Positions 42,287 to 51,452 of a stretch of DNA of 64,000 nt are shown piece by piece. Position 1 is the first letter of the stretch. Every line of letters starts with the position of its first letter. Source of the stretch: UBA6170 sp942491385 (GTDB lineage Bacteria; Chloroflexota; Anaerolineae; Anaerolineales; Anaerolineaceae); NCBI GenBank assembly GCA_942491385.1, contig CALOAF010000011.1:124001-188000 (forward strand), written 5' to 3'. A model generated the notes under the pieces. That model searched no databases, had not been told where the DNA came from, and worked only from the letters and a program-made list of their open reading frames with translations. The translations under genes and the position numbers were made by a program.

Positions 42287-43738
42287 ATGGTTGCCTTAAC
42301 AGATTTTAAAAAGATAAGGGATTATGAATGGGAAATTCCTCAACACTTCCGTTTTGACATGCGCGTACCTGTAAGATTTTTTGCGACCAAACAATTACTT
42401 GAACAAAGTCTATCTGATTTATCTGTTGAACAGGCCATCAATGTTTCCACTCTACCCGGAGTCGTTGGGTCGGTTGTTGTCATGCCCGATATGCATCAAG
42501 GCTATGGATTTCCAATTGGCGGTGTAGCAGCCACTGATTTTTCGACCGGTGTTATCTCACCAGGGGGAATTGGCTATGACATTAATTGCGGAGTGCGATT
42601 ACTGTCTTCACAAATTTCGTATGAGAGTGTTAAGAGGCAGATTCAGTCACTAGTTATTGCTTTAAACCAGCATTGCCCGAGTGGTGTTGGATCAGAGGGT
42701 GGAATTCATTTGACTCATAAAGAGCTGGATGCAGTGTGTGAGGAAGGCTCACGGTGGGCACTGAAGCAGGGATTTGCTACCCAACAGGATTTACGAAGAA
42801 CTGAGGAGTGTGGCTGTATTCCTGGCGCGAACGCGAAAAAGTTAAGTGATAGGGCTAAGAAAAGAGGATTACCCCAATTAGGAACCCTTGGCAGCGGAAA
42901 TCACTTTATTGAAATTGACCTGATCGACCAAGTTTTTGACGAAAAAACAGCTGAAATCTATGGCTTGAAACAGGGTAATCTGGCAGTGATGATCCATTGC
43001 GGATCACGTGGTCTTGGTCATCAGGTTTGTAGCGATACCGTTCAAGCTTTTCAAAAGACTATTCATCAATATGGGATCAAGATACCGGACCGGGAATTGG
43101 TTTGTGCCCCGTTGAATTCAGAAGAAGGTCAGGATTATCTGATGGCCATGCAGGCTGCAGCAAATTATGCATTTTGTAATCGCCAGGTCCTGGCGCATTT
43201 AGCCAGGAGGGCATTTGAACAAGTATTGGCAGGTAAGGTTAACAATTGGCAACTTTTCCAGGTGTACGATATTGCCCACAATATTGGAAAAATTGAAGAT
43301 CATGTGGTGAACGGAATCTTGCGAAAAGTCTGTGTTCACCGTAAAGGCGCAACACGAGCGTTTGGGCCAGGGTCTCCAGGGCTCCCGGATGAATTTTCAA
43401 TAACAGGACAACCGGTATTGGTTCCGGGGAGTATGGGAACATCCTCCTGGGTGCTGGCTGGTACACAAAAAAGTATGGAACTATCGTTTGGTTCCAGTTG
43501 TCACGGGGCTGGACGGAAGATGAGCAGACAAAAAGCGAAAAAAACATTTCGAGGGGATCAACTAAGAGCAGATCTTCAAAAAAAAGGCATTTTCGTTCAG
43601 GCTGGCTCGATGTCTGGTTTGGCAGAAGAAGCGCCAACAGCTTACAAAGACGTGGACCAGGTGATTGAAGCTGTCAATGGAGCTGGTTTAGCGCGCAAAA
43701 TTGCCAGATTAATCCCTTTAGCGGTCGTTAAAGGGTAA
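42287..43738 (+). CDS. rtcB: RNA-splicing ligase RtcB
   Basis: A 483-residue 3'-phosphate/5'-OH RNA ligase. Metal and guanylylation residues are in place: DMHQGYGFPIGGVAA, ISPGGIGYDINCGVRLL (metal Cys at about residue 101), LGSGNHFIEIDLI, MIHCGSRGLGHQV, YDIAHNIGKIE, VHRKGATRAFGPG and SCHGAGRKMSRQKAKK. The His in SCHGAG accepts GMP. It joins broken or spliced RNAs with GTP and Mn2+. The upstream archease supports full turnover. Ribosome binding site GAGGGGAGAG precedes the ATG. No RtcA cyclase or RtcR regulator is in the window. Confidence 0.95.
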   Translation: MVALTDFKKIRDYEWEIPQHFRFDMRVPVRFFATKQLLEQSLSDLSVEQAINVSTLPGVVGSVVVMPDMHQGYGFPIGGVAATDFSTGVISPGGIGYDINCGVRLLSSQISYESVKRQIQSLVIALNQHCPSGVGSEGGIHLTHKELDAVCEEGSRWALKQGFATQQDLRRTEECGCIPGANAKKLSDRAKKRGLPQLGTLGSGNHFIEIDLIDQVFDEKTAEIYGLKQGNLAVMIHCGSRGLGHQVCSDTVQAFQKTIHQYGIKIPDRELVCAPLNSEEGQDYLMAMQAAANYAFCNRQVLAHLARRAFEQVLAGKVNNWQLFQVYDIAHNIGKIEDHVVNGILRKVCVHRKGATRAFGPGSPGLPDEFSITGQPVLVPGSMGTSSWVLAGTQKSMELSFGSSCHGAGRKMSRQKAKKTFRGDQLRADLQKKGIFVQAGSMSGLAEEAPTAYKDVDQVIEAVNGAGLARKIARLIPLAVVKG

Positions 43739-43739
43739 A

Positions 43740-44228
43740 TTAGCCTTCCTTTGTCGCAGCGCTGCTAATGGGTGCAATTCTGGCATGGGTAACATACATA
43801 AAATCGCTTACTCGCATTTTAATATTCAATCCTCTTTGACCACCGGACACAAGCATCCATTCCATTGCATGGGCGGAATCATCCAATAAAATACGAAAGC
43901 CTTTATTGATCAGTGCCAGCGCTGAAATGCCACCTGTTTGCAACCCGGTTATTTGCTCTACTACTTGAGGAGTAGGAAATTCAAGTTTCTTTTCATCGAG
44001 AAATTTGGCAATCAATTTCAAGTCAGCGGTTCTATCAGCCGAGACGATTGCCAGAATTGGTTTGCCTGGGTAAACCGGTTTCAAAACAATGGTCTTGAAA
44101 ACACTCCCTACTGGAACATTTAAGATTCGTGCTGTTTCCTGGGCACTTCTTTTTCCACCAAGGATTTCGAAAACCTCAAAAGGAATTTTTCTGGCTTGTA
44201 AAAAACGAGTGACATTGTTCATTGCCAA
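43740..44228 (-). CDS. YbaK/EbsC-family aminoacyl-tRNA deacylase
   Basis: The 162-residue product has the YbaK/ProX fold. NVPVGSVFKTIVLKP holds the conserved Lys of the family, followed by ILAIVSADRTADLKLIAKFL and TGLQTGGISALALINKGFRI, then GLNIKM. Such proteins remove mischarged Cys or Ala from tRNA-Pro. YbaK-type (Cys) is more likely than ProX, though the two cannot be fully separated from sequence alone. It converges with rtcB: only one base separates the two stops. Confidence 0.88.
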   Translation of the reverse strand: MAMNNVTRFLQARKIPFEVFEILGGKRSAQETARILNVPVGSVFKTIVLKPVYPGKPILAIVSADRTADLKLIAKFLDEKKLEFPTPQVVEQITGLQTGGISALALINKGFRILLDDSAHAMEWMLVSGGQRGLNIKMRVSDFMYVTHARIAPISSAATKEG

Positions 44229-44230
44229 GC

Positions 44231-45304
44231 TTATTTTCTCTTATCCAAAACATAGATGGGATTACTGAAGATCCAACCTCTTTTTTTGCCAAGATAATGA
44301 ACATAACATTCGACCCGATAAATGCCGGGTGATTTTGAGATAAAAGTACAAATCTCCTGGTTATTCCAAACTTTGATCGTATTTCCATTATGGATCAACC
44401 GGCACTCACACGCTTCAGGAAGTTTGATCTGAAAAGTTAAAGAAGATTCAAGATTAATCTCATCACCCATGATCGCTGTTTTTTGTTTTCCCTGAGCATA
44501 GAAACGAAAACCTTTTGTTGACGCGGGCAAATCATACCCGATAAATGAATTCCCGTGCTGAAATGCATTGATGATTAGTTTCCGGTCGCTGAGGAAATCT
44601 CCAGAGGGTGGATTTTGAATAAACAAATGGTTATTAACACATCGAAAATGAAATTGATACGGGAAAATGAGAAGTTTAATAAACGCTTTTTTCATCTCCA
44701 GTCGATGCGAATCGGAACCACCGACTGCGGTTAGTTTTTTTCCGGATAGCAATAATTCATCCCATTTTTTCAATGATAATGGATGCGGACCCCGCCCATA
44801 TCCGCTCGGGAAAAAAACATTCACCAGAAGTTGCAACCAGTTTCTCGATTCGTTTTTTAATTCACTGAGATGGTTCCAAATTTCAATTCCGGTGAACCCA
44901 TCAACAGCCCAATCCTCCCAGGTAATATCAGTTTCATTCACCTGTGGCAAGGGGCTTTCAAAAGGATGCGCAAGAAAGGATAATCCACCGTTTTTATTCA
45001 CTTGATTGATCAGATGTTGAGGATTAGAAGCATAATTACAGAGCTCCTTCGTTTGGCCGAAAGTGAGGAGATGATTCTTTTGAGGGTCTCTGGTTTTATC
45101 GTGGATTTCCTCACCCACAATTACCAGGATCTTCTTTCCATTTTTTTTGTAGTAACCTTCCAAATCATGAATTAACACGTTATGGTCAGTGATAATCAAA
45201 CCGTCCAAGCCAGATTCAATCCCTGCTTCGGCTATTGTTTGATGGGTCCAGCTACCATCAGAATAAACACTATGATTATGAAGGTTTATGACGAATTCTT
45301 CCAC
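44231..45304 (-). CDS. PHP-domain phosphoesterase
   Basis: A 357-residue protein with the N-terminal PHP metal motifs: INLHNHSVYSDGSWTHQTIA (HxH), LIITDHNVLIHDLEGYY (DH), GEEI, GGLSFLAHPFE and GGSDSHRLEMK. They coordinate three metal ions for phosphoester hydrolysis. The C-terminal 100 residues (GDEINLESSLTFQIKLPEAC) look like a beta-sandwich of unknown role. It ends two bases before the YbaK gene start, so both are probably cotranscribed. Substrate is unknown. Confidence 0.86.
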   Translation of the reverse strand: MEEFVINLHNHSVYSDGSWTHQTIAEAGIESGLDGLIITDHNVLIHDLEGYYKKNGKKILVIVGEEIHDKTRDPQKNHLLTFGQTKELCNYASNPQHLINQVNKNGGLSFLAHPFESPLPQVNETDITWEDWAVDGFTGIEIWNHLSELKNESRNWLQLLVNVFFPSGYGRGPHPLSLKKWDELLLSGKKLTAVGGSDSHRLEMKKAFIKLLIFPYQFHFRCVNNHLFIQNPPSGDFLSDRKLIINAFQHGNSFIGYDLPASTKGFRFYAQGKQKTAIMGDEINLESSLTFQIKLPEACECRLIHNGNTIKVWNNQEICTFISKSPGIYRVECYVHYLGKKRGWIFSNPIYVLDKRK

Positions 45305-45307
45305 AGG

Positions 45308-45337
45308 TTGACTATTTTCCCTTTTAAACGTTATAAT
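45308..45337 (+). promoter_or_regulatory. Sigma-70-like promoter for secG
   Basis: TTGACT at 45308-45313 and TATAAT at 45332-45337 are 18 bases apart. secG begins about 50 bases later. The region is shared with the divergent PHP gene. Confidence 0.72.
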
Positions 45338-45387
45338 TTGATCTGTTATTTCTCAGGGTAACCTGAAATCTTGATTGGAGGATGAAC

Positions 45388-45612
45388 GTGGTTTTATACA
45401 TAGATGTGGCTTTGATTATAACTTCAGTTGCGCTGATTATCAGTGTAATTATGCAAAATAAAGGGGTAGGGTTGGGAGGTCTAACTGGTGGTGACGCAGG
45501 TGGTGTATTCACTGCCCGACGCGGTATTGAAAAAACCTTATTTTATATCACCATTGGATTAAGTGTTTTATTTTTCATTTTGACCATTGCTGCGGTGATT
45601 ATTCGCAATTAA
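45388..45612 (+). CDS. secG: Preprotein translocase subunit SecG
   Basis: A small protein with two membrane helices flanking the glycine-rich loop GVGLGGLTGGDAGGVFTARR, the signature of SecG. It assists protein export through SecYE. The ribosome binding site GGAGG touches the ATG at 45382, whereas GTG at 45388 is six bases away; the GTG is therefore the better start, giving 74 residues (76 from ATG). GIEKTLFYITIGLSVLFFIL is the second helix. It is a single-gene unit followed by a hairpin terminator. Confidence 0.9.
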   Translation: MVLYIDVALIITSVALIISVIMQNKGVGLGGLTGGDAGGVFTARRGIEKTLFYITIGLSVLFFILTIAAVIIRN

Positions 45613-45656
45613 TAAATAGAGATCAAACTGATTTACCAAATTCATAGAACCATCCT

Positions 45657-45697
45657 GGGCGATTCAATACTGAAAAGATGGTCGCCCTATTTTCTTT
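45657..45697 (+). terminator. Hairpin terminator after secG
   Basis: GGGCGA at 45657-45662 pairs with TCGCCC at 45682-45687, followed by TATTTTCTTT. An extra match ACCATC (45649-45654) with GATGGT (45677-45682) overlaps it in pseudoknot order; this is discussed as a finding. Confidence 0.65.
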
Positions 45698-45710
45698 AAA
45701 GATAAACCTT

Positions 45711-47417
45711 ATGAAAAAATTACGTTGGCAATTACTCATCATTTTTCTCACCGGTCTGGTTGTTGGAATTCTTTTAATCAATGAGAAACCAGATGCATCC
45801 TCCTCTGTTATTGTTCCTGAACCACAGCAGGGTGGTGTGTATACCGAGGCATTGATTGGAAAATTCCAGAGACTAAACCCAGTATTGGATTATTACAACT
45901 CTGCAGATCGGGAAATTAATCGCTTGTTATTCAGCAGGATGATTACTTTTGAAGAACGTGGTATCCCCAAGTTAGAGTTAGTGGAAACCTACGGTATTTC
46001 TCAAGATGGTACCATCTACAATATTACCCTGCGACCGGACGTGAAGTGGCATGACGGTAAACCTTTAACGACCAATGACATTTTATTCACCATCAATATG
46101 TTCAAAGATGGTGAAGGGGTTGTACCAGAGGATATTCGATCTTTTTGGACAGCCATTGACGTGAAAACATTGAGTGAGACGACTATTCAATTCCGGTTGG
46201 AGGAACCGTTTGCACCATTCCTGGATTACCTTTCATTTGGTATTTTACCTGAGCATTTGTTAGGGGATTTGAGCTTTGATCAAATGATCAATTCTGGCTT
46301 TAATTTACAACCTGTTGGGAGTGGCCCTTACGAATTTGAAGGATTAATTACTGAGGATAATCAAATTAAAGGGATCATTCTTAAGTCCAATGAAGACTAT
46401 TTTGAAAAACCACCGCTCATTGAACAAATGGTGTTTCGATATTATGAAAACTCAGCGGATGCCCTTAAAGCTTTTCAGGATGGTCTGGTACTTGGAATTA
46501 GTAAAGTTGACTCATCAATTTTAGAGGATGTTTTAGTTGATCCTGATCTGTCTTTATTTACCGCCAGAGAACCACGATTAACATTGATCTTCTTCAATCT
46601 TAAAAATCAGGAAGTACCGTTTTTCCAGGATATCAATATACGAAAAGCGCTATTTTCCGGTTTGAATCGTCAGAAGATGATTGATAAAATCTTTTCCAGC
46701 CAGGCAATTATTGCAGACGGACCCATTTTGCCGGGCACCTGGGCATACTATGATGGCATAAAACCAGTGGAATTTGATCCAAATCTGGCCATACAATTTA
46801 TTAAAGAAGCTGGATATGTTCTGGGTGGTGAAAACTCGACCATTCGGGCAAAGGATGGAGTGGAGTTTCGCTTTGAACTATTGTATCCCGATGATGAGGT
46901 TCACCGTCAAATAGCGGAATTGATACAACAAAACTGGGAAGCTTTAGATATCTCGGTAAATATTCGGGGTGTATCTTACTCTGAGTTAATTAATTCCTAC
47001 CTCAATCCACGTTCATACCAGGCAGCATTAATCGACCTGGATTTGTCCTGGACACCTGATCCGGATCCTTACCCATTTTGGGATCAGGTACAGGCAACCG
47101 GTGGGCAGAACTACTCACAATGGGATAATTTTGTTGCCAGCGATTATCTGGAACAGGCCCGAGTAACAACCAATTTGATAGACAGATCATTATTCTACCG
47201 TAATTTCCAGGTTGTTTTTGAAGAAGAACTACCTGCGCTTCCACTTTTTTATCCGGTCTATAATTTTGCTTTATCAACTCAGATTCAAGGCGTTACTGTA
47301 GGCCCATTGTTCGACACCAGTGACCGATTTATCTCAGTCAAGGATTGGTATCTTCTCGGTCCAAAGCCTGGTAACATCGCCACGCCCTCGCTTGAATCTT
47401 CTCAAGAGGATGAGTGA
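45711..47417 (+). CDS. ABC oligopeptide-binding protein (SBP family 5)
   Basis: The 568-residue protein starts at the ATG before KKLRWQLL. An N-terminal hydrophobic segment (about residues 6-24) lacks a lipobox Cys, so it is anchored by an uncleaved helix or cleaved by type I peptidase. The SBP_bac_5 core shows YTEALIGKFQRLNPVLDYYN, VKWHDGKPLTTNDILFTINM, PVGSGPYEFEG and FFNLKNQEVPFFQDINIRKA. It should bind peptides or similar solutes outside the membrane. No permease or ATPase gene lies beside it, so its transporter is elsewhere or it acts as a receptor. Confidence 0.9.
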   Translation: MKKLRWQLLIIFLTGLVVGILLINEKPDASSSVIVPEPQQGGVYTEALIGKFQRLNPVLDYYNSADREINRLLFSRMITFEERGIPKLELVETYGISQDGTIYNITLRPDVKWHDGKPLTTNDILFTINMFKDGEGVVPEDIRSFWTAIDVKTLSETTIQFRLEEPFAPFLDYLSFGILPEHLLGDLSFDQMINSGFNLQPVGSGPYEFEGLITEDNQIKGIILKSNEDYFEKPPLIEQMVFRYYENSADALKAFQDGLVLGISKVDSSILEDVLVDPDLSLFTAREPRLTLIFFNLKNQEVPFFQDINIRKALFSGLNRQKMIDKIFSSQAIIADGPILPGTWAYYDGIKPVEFDPNLAIQFIKEAGYVLGGENSTIRAKDGVEFRFELLYPDDEVHRQIAELIQQNWEALDISVNIRGVSYSELINSYLNPRSYQAALIDLDLSWTPDPDPYPFWDQVQATGGQNYSQWDNFVASDYLEQARVTTNLIDRSLFYRNFQVVFEEELPALPLFYPVYNFALSTQIQGVTVGPLFDTSDRFISVKDWYLLGPKPGNIATPSLESSQEDE

Positions 47418-47995
47418 TGTGGCAAATTGAGTATGAGGAAGCAATAATAAGAGAGATGCTCTCTGATGGGGATGCATTTCTTTTTTCAGATGTGATTTAT
47501 TGGCAACTGAATTTATCCAGCAAAGATTTTTCACCAGCACAACGACGATTGAGAATCAGCGCAGGTCGTTTGTTGATTTCTATTATGCTACTCAAGCACT
47601 ATAAAGAAGATGGTCGAGAGGTAATTTTAACCCAACTACTAGAAAGAATTAACAAATGGTCTGCTAATTGGCAAAAAAAAGTTGCCCGGGAATTGCCAGT
47701 GAGAATTCGTCAATGGAATCAGTTAATCACTGATTTACGTGTGGATTCTGATTTTTCTCAACCGCAGATGAATAATCAACTTCAAATTCGATTGATGATC
47801 GGGTTACTCTTGGATGAATTAACCGCTATGGAGCGGGAAAAATTTTTACCCCTTACTGAAAATTTAGATAACAGGTATAAAAATTTGACGGTAGGAAATG
47901 GTTTTGTTTGGAACAATGAATTAATTGAAATTTTCCCATCTGATAAATTTTGGTATTTGTATCGAAAATTAGGGCACCCTGGAGGGATAAAATGA
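47417..47995 (+). CDS. Unknown protein coupled to the peptide-binding protein
   Basis: A 192-residue, alpha-helical, soluble protein. The ATG at 47417 overlaps the stop of the peptide-binding gene (TGATG), and its own stop overlaps the adenosyltransferase start (ATGA). Visible features are SPAQRRLRISAGRLLISIML, a Trp/Lys-rich mid part and YRKLGHPGG at the end. No domain is recognised. The tight coupling on both sides argues for a real, expressed gene. It could be a partner of the peptide-binding protein or of the adenosyltransferase, but sequence does not say which. Confidence 0.68.
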   Translation: MWQIEYEEAIIREMLSDGDAFLFSDVIYWQLNLSSKDFSPAQRRLRISAGRLLISIMLLKHYKEDGREVILTQLLERINKWSANWQKKVARELPVRIRQWNQLITDLRVDSDFSQPQMNNQLQIRLMIGLLLDELTAMEREKFLPLTENLDNRYKNLTVGNGFVWNNELIEIFPSDKFWYLYRKLGHPGGIK

Positions 47996-48534
47996 AATTT
48001 TACACGAAAACTGGTGATGATGGTACGACAGGATTGTTGGGCAGCCAGCGCGTAAAAAAATTTGATCTACGCATGGAGGCGATTGGTTGTTTGGATGAAG
48101 CAAATGCTGCTTTAGGACTTTGCAGGGCTTTTGTGTGTTCTATTGAAATTCAGGAAATTATATTAATAATTCAAAAACAACTTTATCAGGTAATGGGTGA
48201 AGTTGCTTCAGAAAAGGATGTCGCCGAGAAATTCAGGTCGATTAATCAAGAGAGTATCACCTGGATTGAAAGTACAATTGAAAAAGTTAGTCAAAATACC
48301 AGCATTCCGACTGAATTTATTGTTCCCGGTGATACCAAGGGAGGCGCATTTCTGGCTTTATCAAGAACTGTTGTGCGCCGTGCAGAAAGACGATTGGCAG
48401 AATTACTCGATCAAGACATTATAGAGAATCAGGATTTATTGATATTTCTCAATCGCTTATCCTCATTATTGTTTATTTTGGAATTATACGAAAATTTTGT
48501 TTCAGGAAAAGGTGAACAAACTTTGGTGAAATAA
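47992..48534 (+). CDS. Cob(I)yrinic acid a,c-diamide adenosyltransferase, PduO type
   Basis: The ATG at 47992 lies five bases after GGAGGG. The 180-residue protein has the PduO N-terminal signature MKFYTKTGDDGTTGLLGSQR with the ATP-binding TKTGDDGTT, then ALGLCRAF and VPGDTKGGAFLALSRTVVRR followed by AERR, the second active-site block. It transfers an adenosyl group from ATP to Co(I) corrinoid, making adenosylcobalamin. No other cobalamin gene is nearby and no cobalamin riboswitch is visible. The downstream DUF554 gene overlaps its stop by one base (TAATG). Confidence 0.92.
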   Translation: MKFYTKTGDDGTTGLLGSQRVKKFDLRMEAIGCLDEANAALGLCRAFVCSIEIQEIILIIQKQLYQVMGEVASEKDVAEKFRSINQESITWIESTIEKVSQNTSIPTEFIVPGDTKGGAFLALSRTVVRRAERRLAELLDQDIIENQDLLIFLNRLSSLLFILELYENFVSGKGEQTLVK

Positions 48535-49247
48535 TGCATCTAACCGGGACAATTATCAATGTAGCTACCATTTTGCTCGGCGGGGGATTGGGTTTATTAC
48601 TAGGAAATCGATTGCCTGAAAAAGTTCGTTATACGGTGATGATGGCTTTAGGATTGTTTACGTTTGCATATGGAATTCGTTTGTTCATGCAAACAGGCAA
48701 TGTCCTGGTGGTTCTCATCAGTATGTTAATTGGGGTTTTGTTAGGTGAGTGGTGGCGGATTGAGGATGGCTTATCACATTTAGGTGTTTTTCTTGAAAGA
48801 AAATTCAACCGGAAGAATGGTGTGGAGAGTGCGAAATTCATTCGAGGATTTCTGACCGCTTCTTTACTCTTTATGATTGGGCCTATGGCAATCTTGGGGT
48901 CATTTCAGGATGGTCTGACCGGTGATTACAATACACTGGTCATCAAATCTATCATGGATGGATTTGCAGCCATTGCGTTTGCATCCAGTTTAGGCATCGG
49001 CGTATTATTTTCCAGTGTGGTGATTCTCGCATATCAGGGGGGGCTTTCTCTTTTGGCAACCCAGTTGCAGCCTATCATGTCAAATCAGGTTTTGGCCGAG
49101 TTCAGTGCCATTGGTGGAATCATGTTGATGGGGATTGCTGTCAGCAGTTTATTGGAAATCAAGAAAATCAGAGTTGCCAACTTCCTACCGGGCTTTATCG
49201 TCTTACCATTGATTATCTGGTTATTTAATTTATTGAGAATTTATTAA
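48534..49247 (+). CDS. DUF554 membrane protein
   Basis: A 237-residue polytopic protein with the DUF554/YdfK pattern. GTIINVATILLGGGLGLLLG at the start, GVLLGEWWRIEDGLSHLG and SLLFMIGPMAILGSFQDGLT are characteristic. About seven helices are predicted. Function is unknown; the family may be a transporter or channel. The start overlaps the adenosyltransferase stop, so coexpression is likely. It is convergent with the DsbA-like gene. Confidence 0.88.
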   Translation: MHLTGTIINVATILLGGGLGLLLGNRLPEKVRYTVMMALGLFTFAYGIRLFMQTGNVLVVLISMLIGVLLGEWWRIEDGLSHLGVFLERKFNRKNGVESAKFIRGFLTASLLFMIGPMAILGSFQDGLTGDYNTLVIKSIMDGFAAIAFASSLGIGVLFSSVVILAYQGGLSLLATQLQPIMSNQVLAEFSAIGGIMLMGIAVSSLLEIKKIRVANFLPGFIVLPLIIWLFNLLRIY

Positions 49248-49297
49248 GAATTAAACCCCAATTGGAAAATACCTTTGTACTGGTAAAGAGAGTTGAT

Positions 49298-49978
49298 TTA
49301 TTTTCCTAATAGTTCATCCAGGGTGGCGAATAAGGCATCGCTATAAACCAGTTTCCCATTGATGAGAAATGTAGGGGTGGCATTTACACCGGCAGATTTT
49401 CCATAACGCAACCCTTCCTGGACATTTTCGTTATAGCGATTGCTGTTCAAACAAGTTCGGAAATTACCTTCATCCAATCCCAATGAACCCGCAAAAGCTA
49501 CCAGGCGTTTATCACTAAAATTACCGGCATTTTCACCGTTCCAATTCAGGAACAATGTATCGTGATAATTCCAGAATTTACCGTCTTCATCAGCACAATA
49601 GGCTGCTTCTGCTGCCTGAATTGATTCATTGCCAAGAAAACTGAATGGCACATACTTGAAAAAAACATCTCCAGTGGCTACATAACGTTTAATAAAGTCC
49701 TCTTCATAATTTTGCCAGAAACGATAGCAGGCTATACATTGAAAATCTGAAAATTCCTCTACAACGATAGCAGATTCAGGATTACCCATGCTTAATCCTG
49801 AAGTTTCCGGTCGTGTCTTTTCTTCAATCATTTTAATTTCCCCAATGGGCTTCTGAGATTGATAAATGACAAATGCAGAAATGAGCAGTGATAGAAAAAT
49901 TACACTGATTAAAACAATACGACGTTGACTTTGTGCTTTTTGAATTCGCTTTTTTCTAATTTCCTGCTTTTTACCCAT
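49298..49978 (-). CDS. DsbA-like thioredoxin-fold protein, membrane-anchored
   Basis: The 226-residue protein has a basic N-terminus (KKQEIRKKRIQKAQSQRR), one membrane segment (about 20-42), then a thioredoxin/DsbA fold. The active-site CxxC is CIAC in EFSDFQCIACYRFWQNYEED. SLGLDEGNFRTCLNSNRY and AGVNATPTFLINGKLVYSDA carry the cis-Pro loop (ATPTF). It should oxidise or isomerise disulfides of exported proteins. No DsbB or VKOR gene is nearby. It is the last gene of the long minus-strand block. Confidence 0.9.
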   Translation of the reverse strand: MGKKQEIRKKRIQKAQSQRRIVLISVIFLSLLISAFVIYQSQKPIGEIKMIEEKTRPETSGLSMGNPESAIVVEEFSDFQCIACYRFWQNYEEDFIKRYVATGDVFFKYVPFSFLGNESIQAAEAAYCADEDGKFWNYHDTLFLNWNGENAGNFSDKRLVAFAGSLGLDEGNFRTCLNSNRYNENVQEGLRYGKSAGVNATPTFLINGKLVYSDALFATLDELLGK

Positions 49979-50045
49979 TAATTAACCTCCAGGTTACCAT
50001 GAATAATAATCCTTAAATGGATAAAATCAACCCGAAATGTAGAGT

Positions 50046-50903
50046 TTAAAGGAGGTTATTAATTTTACGAAGAAGAACAGGATATTTTTCTTTCTTTTGG
50101 ATAAAACCCATTCGTGAATACAAGGCCTTCGATGATAAATTATCATCCTGTGTGTTTACAGTTATTTTATGGATCCCGGTTTTCGAACAATGGGAAAATA
50201 AATCCATCAAAAGAGCTCTGCCGATTTTTTTCCCCTGGAATTGAGAATCAACAGCCAGACGTGCAAGATGGGCGGAGGACAACGATTCTGTGCTCATCTG
50301 GTACCCGATAATTTTTCCCTGATATACCGCGATGGTCGAGTAACCTGATTGTTGATATGCTTTTTGCATAGAGACGATCGGTAATTGCCAGATTGGCGCG
50401 AAGCAGCGCGCATCCAACCTGGCAACTTCATCTAAATCATCAAATTTTACCGGGTGGATTTGTAAACCGGGGATTGGTGACGAAGGAGGGATGATCTGGT
50501 TTATCCATTCCAGCAAAATGATGTTTTGATGGACATGAAATGACTGTGTCATTAACAATTCTACAAACCACTGCTGCATCCCCAAAACCGCAATGACGGA
50601 TAATTTTCCCTGGGATGAGAAGATAATTCTATTAAAAAGAAGATTCCAGATATCCTTGCGTGAATATAGTGATGAACACGCAAATAATCGTACCCATGCA
50701 ATATCATTTACTTCACTTGGAGCTGCCAGGCAACCAACAATTTCCTCTTTGTGAAGCGCAATAAAAAATGGCTGGGTACCTAACCAATTGAGCACCGGTT
50801 GCCAATCCAGGTGTTGGTGAATAAAAAATTCATATTTTAAAAAGAATTCAATTTTTGTTTTGTCACTCTGATCGGCAGGACGAATTTCTAAAATTGAATT
50901 CAT
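50046..50903 (-). CDS. Tandem GNAT acetyltransferase
   Basis: The 285-residue protein appears to hold two GNAT folds. The first half (about 1-130) is degenerate. The second half (about 145-285) has the CoA-binding block HLARLAVDSQFQGKKIGRAL (QGKKIG) and ALYSRMGFIQKKEKYPVLL. It should acetylate a small molecule or protein amine. Substrate is unknown. It follows the TPR gene with 13 bases between, in the same minus-strand unit. Confidence 0.85.
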   Translation of the reverse strand: MNSILEIRPADQSDKTKIEFFLKYEFFIHQHLDWQPVLNWLGTQPFFIALHKEEIVGCLAAPSEVNDIAWVRLFACSSLYSRKDIWNLLFNRIIFSSQGKLSVIAVLGMQQWFVELLMTQSFHVHQNIILLEWINQIIPPSSPIPGLQIHPVKFDDLDEVARLDARCFAPIWQLPIVSMQKAYQQSGYSTIAVYQGKIIGYQMSTESLSSAHLARLAVDSQFQGKKIGRALLMDLFSHCSKTGIHKITVNTQDDNLSSKALYSRMGFIQKKEKYPVLLRKINNLL

Positions 50904-50916
50904 TTTTTACAGAATA

Positions 50917-51447
50917 TTAAGGGTTACCAATTTTCAAAACAATGTCGGTCAATTTTTTCAGGATTTTCTCTCTCGTGGAAAGCTTTGGCAAATTTTGTAA
51001 GGCAGCGGTCATACTTCCCAGAGCGTCCAATTGTTCACCGCGCTGGACTTGAAGAGCAGATATCCTTTTAAGCACATATGCTCGCGATTCCTTTTCCCCG
51101 GCTATCTTAAGTTTTTCAGCGGCAATTTCATAATACTCTAAAGCCTGATCTTTTTTACCCAAATTTTCCAATGCAGAAGCCTGGTTCCCCAAAGCCAACC
51201 CATAATTTTTCCAGTCCTCAGATACTTCAAATACCAGGTGGGTATCTTTGGCAAGGTCAAAGGATTTCTGTGGATCACCTGCCAGCAGATATGCAACACT
51301 GGCATTGTTTTTCATTTCTGCTGATTTAGTTAGATTATCAGATTCCTGATAATTTCCAGCAATTGTTTCAAACAGCCGGGCGGCTTCTATGTATTTTTTT
51401 CTTTTGAAGAAATTATTTGCTCGGTCAATTTCAGCATTTATATTCAT
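50917..51447 (-). CDS. TPR-like protein
   Basis: A 176-residue all-helical protein of about four TPR hairpins: ANNFFKRKKYIEAARLFETI, NNASVAYLLAGDPQKSFDLA, GLALGNQASALENLGKKDQA and LEYYEIAAEKLKIAGEKESR. There is no signal peptide, so it is cytoplasmic. It follows the double-XRE regulator by five bases; TPR partners of XRE proteins may sense ligands. No further role can be read. Confidence 0.82.
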   Translation of the reverse strand: MNINAEIDRANNFFKRKKYIEAARLFETIAGNYQESDNLTKSAEMKNNASVAYLLAGDPQKSFDLAKDTHLVFEVSEDWKNYGLALGNQASALENLGKKDQALEYYEIAAEKLKIAGEKESRAYVLKRISALQVQRGEQLDALGSMTAALQNLPKLSTREKILKKLTDIVLKIGNP

Positions 51448-51452
51448 TGCAA

